64,000 bases of DNA from MWH-TA3 sp044353905 (GCA_044353905.1 JBILBA010000001.1:1-64000); one strand, 5' to 3'; positions 41,089 to 50,470 are shown, counted from the stretch's first letter. Notes: generated from the letters alone by a model not told the origin. Made by a program: numbers and translations.

Positions 41089-43269
41089 TTATTTGCTGGA
41101 CACACCCGTTTTACGAGGCCACCACATGCGCTCGCCAACCAGGAAGGTCAGCGACGGGACGACGACCGTTCGTACGAGAAGCGTGTCGAGCAACACACCG
41201 ACACAGACGATGACACCGATCTGCGTGAGGGTGATGAGCGGCAGGACTCCGAGAACCGCGAACACCGCGGCGAGCAGAATACCCGCACTCGTGATGACAC
41301 CACCGGTTGCACCGAGTGCCGTGATCATTCCCGCCTTGATGCCGGCGGGTTTGCCGTTGACCAGGAGCTCGGATTCTTCTTTCACACGCGTCATGAGGAA
41401 CATGTTGTAGTCGATACCGAGCGCCACCAGGAAAAGGAACGACAGCACGATCACGTTTCCGTCCAGTGCGGGGAATCCCCAAATGGTTTGGAACAACAAC
41501 CACGACGAGCCGATGGCCGCGAAATACGAGGCAACGACGGTCGCGAGGAGGATTGCGGGGGCAACGAGCGAACGCAACACGAGAACCAAGATGATGAACA
41601 CGACGGCGAGGACCGAGGGGAACACCAGTTTCTGGTCGGCGTCAATCGCGAGTTCGGTGTCCAGAACCTGTGCGTCGGTTCCGCCCACAAGGGCGAGTCC
41701 GTCACCGACCGAGTCGAGCCCGGTCCTGAGCGTCGCGATGGCGTTCTTCGCATCATCGGATTCAGAGGCGAAGTCGAGGGTTGCCGTAATTTGGGTCCAA
41801 CCGTCATTCGTTTCGCCGACCGTCGAATAGGTGGGATCCGGTTCGGGAGCCGGTGCGATGACGACTCCGGGAATCGGCGGTGGCGCAAACACAGGAGGCG
41901 CGGGGATTTCGACCAGTAAGTCCTTGTTGTCGTCGAGGTAAGCCTGAACCGCTTCCGCATCGCCCTCCGTAGCCATGACGGTGAATCCGGAACCCTGGAA
42001 TTGCTCGAACTTGTCGGACAGGATTTCGATTCCCGTGACCGCACCGGGCTTGGTGAGGAATCGCTCGTTCGCGGTGAGTCCGGTCTGGATGCCCATGGCG
42101 GGCAGAGCAAGTCCAATTGCGAGGAGAGCCGAACCGATGCTGAAGAGCACGGGGCGACGAGAGATAGCTTTTCCAGCGCGTGCCCACATGCTTTCGCGCT
42201 TGGGCTTGGTGCCGAACTTGGGGGTCAGCGGCCAGAAGATCCAACGCGGCCAAATGACGAGAGCGAAGGGCAACACGATGATGCCCGCAATCATGGCCAC
42301 GGCGATGCCAACGAAACCGGCAAGACCGAGGTTGCGGCTCGAATCCAGCTGCGCGAAAAGCAAGACGGCCATGACGACCAACACAGTTCCACCCGACGCG
42401 ATAATCGCGGGTGCCGTTCCGCGAACGGCTTTGGCCATCGCTTCGGCACGCGACTCAAACTTCAAGAGTTCTTCGCGATAGCGCGAAATGATCAACAGCG
42501 CATAGTTGGTTCCGGCGCCGAAGACAAGAACCGACAGGATTCCCGTGGTCGACCCGTCCAATTGGCCTCCGAGCATGTCGGCAGCCTTTTTGGCCATCGC
42601 GCCGGCGAGACCGTCGGCAAGACCGACGACCAGAAGCGGAACGATCCACAAGATGGGTGAACGATAGGTGATGAGAAGCAGGACGATGACGACGCTCGCG
42701 GTGACGATCAGCAGTGTGACATCGGCGCCGGCAAACACGTTCGAAATGTCGATGGTGAAACCTTCGGGGCCGGACAGGTAGAGGTCTACGCCGGTCAAAC
42801 CGGTTTCGGCCGTGTCCCGAATGTCGTCGTATCGCTCTTTTTGGTCTTCGACAACGTTTGTTTTGTCGAGCGGGATGATGGCCGAGACGGTCGTGCCGTC
42901 GTCGGAAACTTGGGCGGGAATCGCGAATTCGAGGTCCGTGTGCTCGGCATAAATGTCGGCCACGTTCTCGTTGATGGTGGTGATTTGGTCATCAGAGAGT
43001 TCGGAGGATGCGGTGAACACGAGGAAAATCGAGGTGCCGGCAGAGTCGGGGAATTCGGCGTTGATGCGAGAAACCTCGGCAGCTTCCGACGCGGTCGGCG
43101 CTCCACTCTCGGGGGCGGTTTCTTCGTTGTCGGTTGCCGAAAGGAAGAACATCGCGCCGGCAACGGCGGTCGAGAGGACCATCGCGATCAGGGCGGACCA
43201 GAATCGGTAAGTATTGTTCAAGAACATTGCGAAATCTCCGTACTTTTTCGTCACCCGCGCGGTGACCAC
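41089..43269 (-). CDS. MMPL/RND-family transporter
   Basis: 726 residues from GTG 43269 with AGAAGGAC just upstream. Two repeats, each with one membrane helix, a large extracytoplasmic loop and five helices: first half with VLLLITYRSPILWIVPLLVVG and VFGAGTNYALLIISRYREE, second half with VALGIDYNMFLMTRVKEES, the proton-relay GxDY/GxNY motif region of MmpL proteins. It exports lipids or hydrophobic compounds by proton motive force in relatives. A phosphoesterase gene lies 29 bases upstream. Confidence 0.92.
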   Translation of the reverse strand: MVTARVTKKYGDFAMFLNNTYRFWSALIAMVLSTAVAGAMFFLSATDNEETAPESGAPTASEAAEVSRINAEFPDSAGTSIFLVFTASSELSDDQITTINENVADIYAEHTDLEFAIPAQVSDDGTTVSAIIPLDKTNVVEDQKERYDDIRDTAETGLTGVDLYLSGPEGFTIDISNVFAGADVTLLIVTASVVIVLLLITYRSPILWIVPLLVVGLADGLAGAMAKKAADMLGGQLDGSTTGILSVLVFGAGTNYALLIISRYREELLKFESRAEAMAKAVRGTAPAIIASGGTVLVVMAVLLFAQLDSSRNLGLAGFVGIAVAMIAGIIVLPFALVIWPRWIFWPLTPKFGTKPKRESMWARAGKAISRRPVLFSIGSALLAIGLALPAMGIQTGLTANERFLTKPGAVTGIEILSDKFEQFQGSGFTVMATEGDAEAVQAYLDDNKDLLVEIPAPPVFAPPPIPGVVIAPAPEPDPTYSTVGETNDGWTQITATLDFASESDDAKNAIATLRTGLDSVGDGLALVGGTDAQVLDTELAIDADQKLVFPSVLAVVFIILVLVLRSLVAPAILLATVVASYFAAIGSSWLLFQTIWGFPALDGNVIVLSFLFLVALGIDYNMFLMTRVKEESELLVNGKPAGIKAGMITALGATGGVITSAGILLAAVFAVLGVLPLITLTQIGVIVCVGVLLDTLLVRTVVVPSLTFLVGERMWWPRKTGVSSK

Positions 43270-43298
43270 GTCCTTCTAGCGTACCGAATTGTCGTCGA

Positions 43299-44228
43299 CT
43301 AGAGGTCGGCTGATTGTGCGCGTTCCGCGGTGTTGAAGTCCGAGTCCTTCTTCGACACCATTTCCTTGATTTCCGCCTCGGTCATTGTGTCCGCCATGAT
43401 TCGCAGAGCGGCCGGATAGGCAGATATCTGCTCGAAGTTTTCAACGGGGACGATCGAATGAACGGTGTTGGTCTCGTAGACGTGAATGAGGTTGATCGAC
43501 TGAGCACCGTCGATCGCACTGAGCAGGAAGGTTTTGTCGGCCCCCAAATCGACCGAGTAGCACGTCGCACTCGCCACGGAGACAGGAACGGCGGCGAAGG
43601 TGCCGAATGACGAATAGTGCAGGTGGCCCGCGAGGATGGTGCGAACGTCGGTGCCGGCAATCACGCCCTCGAGACGGGAGCGCTCCTCTAATTCGATCAG
43701 TCTGACCAGTGGGTTGTGTGCTTCGAGCGGAGGGTGGTGCATCGCGAGGACCGTTCCGTGTTTCGCCGGGGTCGCCAATTCCCCCGACAGCCACTCGAGT
43801 TGGGCGTCGGTAATGGCACCGTGATGGTAACCAGGCACGGATGTGTCGAGGGAAATGATGCGAAGGCCAGAGACGTCGTAGACCCGGTCTTGCGGGCGGT
43901 CGGTATCGTCCTCGTCGAACAACTCGCGGGCATACGTCGCTCGTTCGTCGTGGTTTCCCATCACCCAGACCAGTTCAGCACCCAATTCAGCGGCTACCGG
44001 TTCGACGCGGTGTCGAATCCAGCGGTAAGCCTCTGGCTCAGCGATGTCGGCGATGTCACCCGTGAATACCAGTGCATCAATCGCTTGATCACCCGAACGA
44101 AGTCGTTCAAGTACGAGGTCGAGGTTCCGCTTGACGTCCACCGCTGAGAACAGTTTTCGCTTTCCGCCGAGCACGTGAGTGTCGGAAAGGTGGGCGATGA
44201 CGTGCGTGAAATTCTCCGGCTCGAGCAT
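43299..44228 (-). CDS. calcineurin-like metallophosphoesterase (CpdA-like)
   Basis: 309 residues. Metal-binding motifs in order: HLSDTHV, VFTGDIADIAEPEAY, WVMGNHDERATYA, MHHPPLE and LAGHLHYSSF, the full class III cyclic nucleotide phosphodiesterase-like set. C-terminal 60 residues are variable. It may hydrolyse cAMP or other phosphodiesters. It is followed downstream by the MMPL gene; upstream lies the broken dprA copy. Confidence 0.9.
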   Translation of the reverse strand: MLEPENFTHVIAHLSDTHVLGGKRKLFSAVDVKRNLDLVLERLRSGDQAIDALVFTGDIADIAEPEAYRWIRHRVEPVAAELGAELVWVMGNHDERATYARELFDEDDTDRPQDRVYDVSGLRIISLDTSVPGYHHGAITDAQLEWLSGELATPAKHGTVLAMHHPPLEAHNPLVRLIELEERSRLEGVIAGTDVRTILAGHLHYSSFGTFAAVPVSVASATCYSVDLGADKTFLLSAIDGAQSINLIHVYETNTVHSIVPVENFEQISAYPAALRIMADTMTEAEIKEMVSKKDSDFNTAERAQSADL

Positions 44229-44262
44229 GGCGCCAGATTACCCCTTAAGCCCGACTACCGAC

Positions 44263-44728
44263 CTAGGTCAAGGTTTGTGATTGCCGAACCCAACCCGACG
44301 CGTCACGAGCAATGCGCCCCTCCGCTTCGATTGAACCGAGAGTAGCCGTGACCGTGGTCACATCGATTCCTGCCTTTGCGGCAATCGCCTCGACCGCGCG
44401 GGGTTTCGTTGACGACAGAGAGTCGAGAATTCGCACGACGGTGTCCGAGTCTCGGGCGTCGAATCGTTCCACGTTCGCATCAACCCCGAACAATTCCGCG
44501 ACCTCGGCGACGGTCGTGACCAGCGTCGTCGCAGGGTTGGTTCGAAGCAGCCGGTGACAGCCCGCGCTCGCGCCGCTTGTGACTGGTCCTGGCACAACCC
44601 CGATGGGGCGGTCGAGGTCGCGGGCGTGGGTCGCAGTGTTGAGCGAACCGCTCCGGTAGCCCGCCTCGATGACGACCGTCACACCCGCCATCGCTGCGAT
44701 GAGTCTGTTGCGCTGACAGAAACTCCTA
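44263..44728 (-). pseudogene. truncated second copy of the dprA 3' end
   Basis: Encodes VVIEAGYRSGSLNTATHARD through the end of DprA, including the C-terminal winged-helix-like part (LDSLSSTKPRAVEAIAAKAG). Against the intact dprA at 46979 the first 63 residues match at 51 positions by my count and the rest is more diverged. Homology stops near 44728, with a one-base indel just before, and there is no N-terminal half. The remnant cannot make a functional DprA. It marks the left side of the island at 44729-46978. Confidence 0.88.
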
Positions 44729-45177
44729 ATTTATGAGCAGATTTAGAGCATTAAACACTGTTTTCATATTCGCGGAATTGGGACATGTGGGAACCCTTAC
44801 AACGTGCCCGTAGTGGCGCCAAAGCGCGTCGAATAGGCCCGCGCTAATCCGTGATGCCAAGGCTGGACGATTCACCCACGTTATTGCGGTTAATTTGGGC
44901 CGGCTCATTTGGACAACGAAACACCTAGTCCTTCTGATTGATCTGGCCTGAAGGTTGTAACAGTTGACGGTGAAATTGATCACTCGACCGGTGACGGTGA
45001 GCTCAGGGCAACAATGCTCGGGGATGGTGCGGTTTGAAACGAGGCGCAAGCCTGAACGACAATTTCGTGAGAATTGTGCCCTCGAAGTTTGGCATAAAAA
45101 GGCGGGAAAATTAAAAAATGATGTATCATTTTAATGAAACATCTCAACCACCCTCAAATATTAGGAGCAGATTTAAC
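44729..45177. other. gene-free, AT-richer island edge and 5' region
   Basis: About 450 bases with no frame that looks like a real gene. It holds a 15-base direct repeat (one mismatch) with copies at 44731-44745 and 45161-45175 around GAGCAGATTTA, an 18-base palindrome at 45115-45132, and a strongly AT-rich stretch at 45100-45180. The second direct-repeat copy includes the AGGAG ribosome site of the next gene. Confidence 0.7.
45115..45132 (+). promoter_or_regulatory. 18-bp palindrome, candidate TetR operator
   Basis: AAAATGAT GT ATCATTTT is a perfect 8-2-8 inverted repeat 46 bases before GTG 45178. It overlaps a TATCAT -10-like hexamer (45124-45129). TetR-family repressors commonly bind palindromes of this size, and a TetR gene lies next to the surface protein. 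Confidence 0.5.
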
Positions 45178-46179
45178 GTGAAATTATTACCTCGCAAGGG
45201 AATAACTCTTGCTTTCGCTGTTGCCGTCATGATCGGACTTGGGGCGTCCCCCGCGAACGCAACCGTGAGCCTCCCCGCCGACAACCACCTGTACGCCATC
45301 GGCTGCAACGACACATACGACTTTCAGTTGTATGAAATCGATTCCGCCGGCGGGCTGACGGCGGTCGGCGATGGCGCTGGTGACAATGACTTTGGCGACT
45401 GCGTCAATCAAGCCGCATGGGACTGGGAAACTGAACTCGCATATTTCTCGTATGAGGGCGTCCTGTACTCGATGGATGTTGACACGGGAAATGCGACACA
45501 AATTGGAGCAATCACAGGGGACCTCGCTGGAAATCAGGTCTCTATTGCAATCGGCCGTGATGGTGAGAGTTACGCCTCTTACGACTGCAAAATTGCGACG
45601 ATTGACCTTGATAACGGAGCCACGGAGTACCTTCCGGGTTGGCAAGAGAACTGTGACGGCGGCTTTTACTATCTCACGCCTTTCGCATATAACGTGAAAG
45701 ATGACACTTTTTACGTCATCAATAATGACAACACCGAAGATGACACCCCTGCCATTGACAACATGATCTATCCCATGACCAGGGGCTCAAGTACCATTTA
45801 CGGAACACAGGGTCAAGCGATGTCAGGTAGCGGTTTCGTTCTTGACGACACGCTTGTCAATTACTTCCACTCAATCGCTTTTGATAGCAACGGCGTTGGC
45901 TGGATGATCTGGGATGACGAGACGATGGGCGCTTTGTACTCGTTCGATGCAGCGACGGGCGAAATTACCTATGCGGGATTGACTTCGGACGAAGGCACCT
46001 GGAAGGAAATCAGGTCGACTTTTCTCATGTCACCCGCGCCCGCCTCGCTCCCCACGCCGGAGCCGCTGGCAAAGACGGGAATCGATCACGCTACCGCATC
46101 GACCGTTGCGGGCTTTGGCTTATCCTTCCTGGTGGGGGCAGTGCTTCTTCGCCGTCGACGAAGCGTGAACAAGACCTAA
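45178..46179 (+). CDS. LAxTG sortase-anchored surface protein, unknown function
   Basis: 333 residues from GTG 45178 with AGGAG ten bases upstream. Signal peptide (GITLAFAVAVMIGLGASPAN, cleavage after ANA), a middle of propeller-like repeats (YAIGCNDTYDFQLYEID, LYSMDVDTGNATQIGAIT, LYSFDAATGEITYAGLT), then a Pro-rich spacer, LAKTG, a membrane helix and RRRR. LAxTG plus helix plus basic tail is the class E sortase signal of Actinobacteria. It lies in the island bounded by the dprA duplication. Confidence 0.82.
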   Translation: MKLLPRKGITLAFAVAVMIGLGASPANATVSLPADNHLYAIGCNDTYDFQLYEIDSAGGLTAVGDGAGDNDFGDCVNQAAWDWETELAYFSYEGVLYSMDVDTGNATQIGAITGDLAGNQVSIAIGRDGESYASYDCKIATIDLDNGATEYLPGWQENCDGGFYYLTPFAYNVKDDTFYVINNDNTEDDTPAIDNMIYPMTRGSSTIYGTQGQAMSGSGFVLDDTLVNYFHSIAFDSNGVGWMIWDDETMGALYSFDAATGEITYAGLTSDEGTWKEIRSTFLMSPAPASLPTPEPLAKTGIDHATASTVAGFGLSFLVGAVLLRRRRSVNKT

Positions 46180-46194
46180 CCGCGCTCCCGAAAA

Positions 46195-46231
46195 GGGCCT
46201 CGGCGCTGATGCTCTGAGGCTCGTTTCGTTT
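46195..46231 (+). terminator. possible terminator after the surface protein
   Basis: GCCTC at 46197-46201 pairs with GAGGC at 46216-46220, followed by TCGTTTCGTTT. The stem is short and the loop long, so the call is tentative. Confidence 0.35.
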
Positions 46232-46232
46232 A

Positions 46233-46244
46233 AGACCAAGGTCT
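46233..46244 (+). promoter_or_regulatory. AGACC-AA-GGTCT palindrome before tetR
   Basis: Perfect 12-base palindrome ending 11 bases before the TetR start at 46256. It may be an autoregulatory operator; it differs from the palindrome at 45115, so both cannot be assumed to bind the same protein. Confidence 0.4.
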
Positions 46245-46255
46245 AAGTTATTAAT

Positions 46256-47005
46256 ATGGCAAAGAGTATAAATTCGGAACCGCGACAACCGCGACGCCCC
46301 GGCAGACCAGCGCGAAACGCCCTTGCGATACCGATACGGCGCCAACTCATCGACAAGACCATCGAGCTGATCGCGTCACACGGCGCGACTGATGTGAGTG
46401 CTCGCCAGGTCTGTGAAGAAATCGGTGTCACCTTCGCATCCGTCAACTACAACTTCCGCTCATGGAACGGGCTGATCGCCGAGGCCGGTGCGAACGTCTA
46501 CTCCGACTACGTTGATTTATTGTGGAATGCGGTTGGTGCCGCACCACGCGAGCCCGAAGCTCGACTTCTTGCCTACATCCGCACTCAAATCGAATGGGCC
46601 ACGTCGCACTCTGGGTGGGGAGCCATCTTCAATTATCCGTTCTCGGCACGAACCGCGACGGCCATCATGCAAGAAAAGTTTGGGCAGACGCACAACGCGA
46701 AGTTTCAACTCAACCACGCGCGGCTCACTCGTTTAACAATCGATGTTCGTGACGGGGTTGTGACGCCTTTTGACTTTGACGAGCACACATATCCCCACGA
46801 CGAGCTTCTTTCAGACGAAATCGGGTTGGCCCGCGCAACTCTCACCGGCTGGTCGACTCTCGGGATGATGGTGTGGTTGTCGCGTGGTCCGACCCTCGAA
46901 ACAGAAATACCCGACATTAAGACGCGTCAAGACGCGATTGTCCATTTCGCAATGCAGCAAATCGTCTCGGCCATCCGTTCAGATGCGGCGCCACAAGGTT
47001 CCTGA
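46256..47005 (+). CDS. TetR-family transcriptional regulator
   Basis: 249 residues. Basic N terminus (RQPRRPGRPARNALA), TetR helix-turn-helix around 30-70 (IELIASHGATDVSARQVCEEIG, ASVNYNFRSWNGLI) and an all-helical ligand-binding part. No ribosome site of note. The last 27 bases overlap the end of dprA convergently, as if the island had been joined right at the dprA stop. Likely controls itself and the neighbouring surface protein. Confidence 0.85.
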   Translation: MAKSINSEPRQPRRPGRPARNALAIPIRRQLIDKTIELIASHGATDVSARQVCEEIGVTFASVNYNFRSWNGLIAEAGANVYSDYVDLLWNAVGAAPREPEARLLAYIRTQIEWATSHSGWGAIFNYPFSARTATAIMQEKFGQTHNAKFQLNHARLTRLTIDVRDGVVTPFDFDEHTYPHDELLSDEIGLARATLTGWSTLGMMVWLSRGPTLETEIPDIKTRQDAIVHFAMQQIVSAIRSDAAPQGS

Positions 47006-48166
47006 CCTGTCGACGCGGCATTGCGCCTCCAGTGTTCCAAGGGCCGATGTCACCGTGGCGACGTTGATCCCCGCCATGACCGCGATGTCTGAGACCGACC
47101 GAGATTTTGTTGACGAGAGCGAATCCAGAACTCGGATGACGGTTTCGGAATCACGCTGTGCGAACTCCTCGTCGCGCACGTCACCCGTCATGAGCTCGAT
47201 CATGTCCGCAACGCTGGTAACGAGTTCGGCGGCGGGGTTAGTCCGGAGGAGGCGATGACACCCGGCGCTTTGGCCGCTCGTGATGGGCCCTGGCACAACC
47301 CCGAGCGGTCGGTCCAGTTCGCGCGCGTGAGTTGCGGTGTTGAGCGACCCGCTTCGGTAACCCGCTTCGACCACGACGGTTCCACCGGCAATCGCCGCGA
47401 TTAACCTGTTTCGTTGCAGAAATCTCCAGCGAGTCGGGGCGCCACCCGGGCTCACTTCGGACACAACAGCACCCGCCGCGATGATTCGGCGCAACAGTTC
47501 GTCGTGCCCGGCCGGGTACAACTGGTCGATTCCGCCGGCGAGGACCGCGACCGTCGATCCGCCGCACGCGAGCGTCGCTCGATGAGCCATCCCGTCGATT
47601 CCGTAAGCGCCACCCGACACGACGGTGTACCCGCGTGAGGTCAACCCCGCGGCGAAATCCATTGCAACGTGTTCGCCGTAGCCCGTCGATGCCCGAGCAC
47701 CGACAATGGCGACGGAACTCGACGGCTGGGGCAACGTCGCAGTGTCACCGCGACACCACAACACACGCGGACCGTGATCGCCCAAGTCAGAGAGACCCGT
47801 TGGCCAGACCGAGTCGGTGGGGCGGACGACCTTCGCACCGACCGAAACCGCGGTCGACAAGGAGCGGAACAGTGCCGGCGCATCCATCCGCGGTTCCCAT
47901 CGGGCGAGCGCTTCGGCGACGTCCGTACCCGACAGATCGTCACCCGCGAGGGTTGATGCAGCGGGCCGCGCGAGGATTCGAGCGAGCGAATCCGTCGCAC
48001 CCCATCGCCGAATCAAACTGCCGGCGACCCGATCCCCCGGTTCGGTCAGGAATCCCCAGGCGACCTCGGCGAACGCGTCGCGCCGGTCGGACTCATCGCC
48101 GTCGGGTCGCAATGGCGCCATCGCGCGATCGATGTCGGTGTCCGAGAGATTCCAGGTCGTTGTCAT
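46979..48166 (-). CDS. dprA: DNA-processing protein DprA
   Basis: 395 residues from ATG 48166 (AAGGAG upstream; ATGA overlap with comM). Rossmann-like DprA core: VAIVGARASTGYGEHVAMDF, VVSGGAYGIDGMAHRATLA, TVAVLAGGIDQLYPAGHDEL, SEVSPGGAPTRWRFLQRNRL, VVVEAGYRSGSLNTATHARE, and a C-terminal winged-helix region. It loads RecA on incoming single-stranded DNA in transformation. Its 3' third is duplicated, diverged, at 44263-44728. Confidence 0.94.
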   Translation of the reverse strand: MTTTWNLSDTDIDRAMAPLRPDGDESDRRDAFAEVAWGFLTEPGDRVAGSLIRRWGATDSLARILARPAASTLAGDDLSGTDVAEALARWEPRMDAPALFRSLSTAVSVGAKVVRPTDSVWPTGLSDLGDHGPRVLWCRGDTATLPQPSSSVAIVGARASTGYGEHVAMDFAAGLTSRGYTVVSGGAYGIDGMAHRATLACGGSTVAVLAGGIDQLYPAGHDELLRRIIAAGAVVSEVSPGGAPTRWRFLQRNRLIAAIAGGTVVVEAGYRSGSLNTATHARELDRPLGVVPGPITSGQSAGCHRLLRTNPAAELVTSVADMIELMTGDVRDEEFAQRDSETVIRVLDSLSSTKSRSVSDIAVMAGINVATVTSALGTLEAQCRVDRSGTLWRRI

Positions 48167-49677
48167 ACAGGTACTCCTTGTCGTAGGTAGAGCGCACGAC
48201 CGATGTGGTCGGCGGTGGGAACGGAAACGGCGTCGCAATCAGCCAGCGTCCAAGCAATGCGCAGAACCCGGTCGTAGCCACGCATTGTCACGGCACCGCG
48301 ATCGAGTGCAGCATCGAGCGCGCGAACGACCGTGGGAGCAAGGCGAAATCTGCCCGACCGAAGTTCCGTCGCGTCAGGGCGGTCCTGCCCCCAGCGGTGG
48401 TTGGCTATCGCTCGTGCCACGGTCACTCGTTCGCGCGCACGAGCGGTCGTCATTCGCGGCACCGTGTTATCGAACAGGTGAGCACGTGACACCCGCGATA
48501 CGGGAACGTGAATGTCGATTCGGTCGAGGATGGGACCGGACAATCGGGCCAGATACCGTCGGCGACGGTCGGGTGTGCACACGCACGTCGAGTCGGCAAC
48601 GCCGGCGTTCCCGCACGGGCAGGGGTTTGCCGCAAGCACAAGCTGAACGCGCGCCGGAAATCGTGCGCTGTGATTCGCGCGATGGATCACGATGTCCCCC
48701 GACTCGAGTGGTTGCCGCAACGCGTCAAGAACCGTCGTGGCGAACTCCGGGGCCTCGTCGAGGAAGAGCACCCCGCGACTCGCCCGTGACACCGCACCGG
48801 GTCGGATCACTCCTGAACCCCCGCCCACGATCGCCACGGCCGTCGCCGTGTGGTGCGGCGCGACGAACGGCGGACGGGTCATCAGTTTTCGTGTTTGGGC
48901 AACGCGGGCTAACGACGCGATGCTCGTGACCTCGAGTGCGTCATGAGTGTCAAGGTCGGGCAAAAGATCGACGAGTCGTTCCGCCAACATTGTTTTCCCT
49001 GCTCCGGGCGGTCCGAGCAAAAACATGTGGTGTCCCCCTGCAGCCGCAGTGACCAGCGCGTCAACAACATCAGGTTGGCCAACGATGTCCGACAGGTCTC
49101 GTGACACCGGTTCCGACTCGGACTCGCTCGGGGGCTCGATTGCATCAACGTCTGGCACAACGATGTCGGCGCCGTGCACGCGCAGGGCGTGGGCGAGGCT
49201 CGCCACCGCGATGACCTCGATTCCTGGCACGAGTTCCGCCTCGGTGCGATTCCCCGCCGGCACCATGATGCGCCTCGCCCCGGCATCGCGCGCCGCGACA
49301 ACCGCGGGCAGAATCCCCGCAACCGGTCGGACCCGACCGTCGAGGGCGAGCTCTCCGACATGCACACACGCGGCGACGGATTCAGCAGGCACATCCCTCG
49401 TTCCCGCCAGAATCGCCAACGCGATGGCGAGGTCGAATCCGCTGCCCTGCTTTGGCAAACTCGCGGGCGACAGGTTCACCGTGACGCGCGTGGGGGGCAT
49501 CGCGCACCCCGAGTTAGCGACGGCACTGCGAACGCGGTCTTTCGATTCGCCCAGCGACGCATCGGGCAACCCGATGAGGACCAGCGCGGGCAACCCCGAC
49601 GCGATGTCGGCCTCGATGTCGACGAGGTGGCCCGACAGTCCCGACAACGCGATGGATCGGGTTCGACCGACGGTCAT
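48163..49677 (-). CDS. comM: YifB/ComM-family Mg-chelatase-like AAA+ ATPase
   Basis: 504 residues. N-terminal Lon-like domain (VDIEADIASGLPALVLIGLP), Walker A GPPGAGKTMLAERL near 220, Walker B GVLFLDEAPEF, and a zinc-ribbon-like CPCGNAG...C. ComM acts as a branch-migration helicase in natural transformation. It overlaps yraN upstream and dprA downstream by 4 bases each, giving a yraN-comM-dprA cassette. Confidence 0.93.
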   Translation of the reverse strand: MTVGRTRSIALSGLSGHLVDIEADIASGLPALVLIGLPDASLGESKDRVRSAVANSGCAMPPTRVTVNLSPASLPKQGSGFDLAIALAILAGTRDVPAESVAACVHVGELALDGRVRPVAGILPAVVAARDAGARRIMVPAGNRTEAELVPGIEVIAVASLAHALRVHGADIVVPDVDAIEPPSESESEPVSRDLSDIVGQPDVVDALVTAAAGGHHMFLLGPPGAGKTMLAERLVDLLPDLDTHDALEVTSIASLARVAQTRKLMTRPPFVAPHHTATAVAIVGGGSGVIRPGAVSRASRGVLFLDEAPEFATTVLDALRQPLESGDIVIHRANHSARFPARVQLVLAANPCPCGNAGVADSTCVCTPDRRRRYLARLSGPILDRIDIHVPVSRVSRAHLFDNTVPRMTTARARERVTVARAIANHRWGQDRPDATELRSGRFRLAPTVVRALDAALDRGAVTMRGYDRVLRIAWTLADCDAVSVPTADHIGRALYLRQGVPV

Positions 49678-50033
49678 TCGAAGACCCCGACTCGGTGTTC
49701 GAGGCTGCCAATGGCGAGTCCGTCACCGATTATGCCGATCGCGTCGATCCGAACCGTTCCGGCGTGAACCCGGTTGACCCGACACCATTCGCCCGCGAGG
49801 ACGCGCAGTCGAGCGAACTTGGCCGAGGTTATCGCCTCGAGCGGATGCCCGTAACGCCCGGTCCGACGGGTCTTGACCTCGACAAACGCGACGGTTCGTC
49901 CGTATCGCGCGATGATGTCGATTTCGCCGTGACGGCAGCGCCAGCCGCGATCGAGAACCTCGTAGCCGTTCGCGACCAGAAAATCGCCGGCGACGGTTTC
50001 GCCCCAACGTCCCAGTTCGTCTTTGAGTGCCAT
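49674..50033 (-). CDS. yraN: UPF0102 family protein YraN
   Basis: 119 residues from ATG 50033, set by GGGGGAGG just upstream. Endonuclease-like fold with conserved WGETVAGDFLVANGYEVL, HGEIDIIA and VAFVEVKTRR, which match the PD-(D/E)xK-like pattern of the family. Function is not established; it is usually beside comM and dprA, as here. Confidence 0.92.
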   Translation of the reverse strand: MALKDELGRWGETVAGDFLVANGYEVLDRGWRCRHGEIDIIARYGRTVAFVEVKTRRTGRYGHPLEAITSAKFARLRVLAGEWCRVNRVHAGTVRIDAIGIIGDGLAIGSLEHRVGVFE

Positions 50034-50132
50034 TGTTCCTCCCCCAACAGGGTCGGACACGCGAGGAACCAGCGGACGGGTATCAACCCGAACGGTGGAG
50101 AACTCGCCGCAACGGGGCGATGTGCGAAACGG

Positions 50133-50459
50133 TTAGTTGTCGCCGATGGCGAGGTCGCGCGGCAACTTGAGTTCCTTCTTGCCGGTTTCTTCGACGTTGA
50201 TGTCCTTGAAGGTCAGAATCTTGACGGACTTCACGAAACGGTCAGCGCGATAAACGTCCCACACCCAGACATCGGTGAGCGTCAATTCGAAATAGAAGTC
50301 GTTGCCCGCTTCTTTGACGACCTGCTGAACGTCGTTCGCAAGGTAAAAACGGCGCTCGGTCTCTACGACATACGAGAATTGCGCGACGACGTCGCGGTAT
50401 TCGCGGAACAGTTGCAGTTCGGCGTCGCGATCGTAGGCATCAAGGTCATCGTCGTTCAT
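50133..50459 (-). CDS. DUF2469 family protein
   Basis: 108 residues, acidic start MNDDDLDAYDRDAELQLFRE, core DVVAQFSYVVETERRFYLAN and DVWVWDVYR. This small protein is confined to Actinobacteria and is normally located between rnhB and yraN, exactly as here. Function unknown. About 100 bases separate it from yraN. Confidence 0.92.
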   Translation of the reverse strand: MNDDDLDAYDRDAELQLFREYRDVVAQFSYVVETERRFYLANDVQQVVKEAGNDFYFELTLTDVWVWDVYRADRFVKSVKILTFKDINVEETGKKELKLPRDLAIGDN

Positions 50460-50470
50460 CGAGATTCATT

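Noticed and set aside
44263..44691. Small functional gene at the dprA fragment
   Set aside because: Although an open frame of 142 codons exists, it is only the C-terminal part of DprA, lacks the nucleotide-fold N-terminal half and has no ribosome site.
44729..46978. Insertion sequence or prophage
   Set aside because: No transposase, integrase or phage gene and no clear terminal inverted repeats were found.
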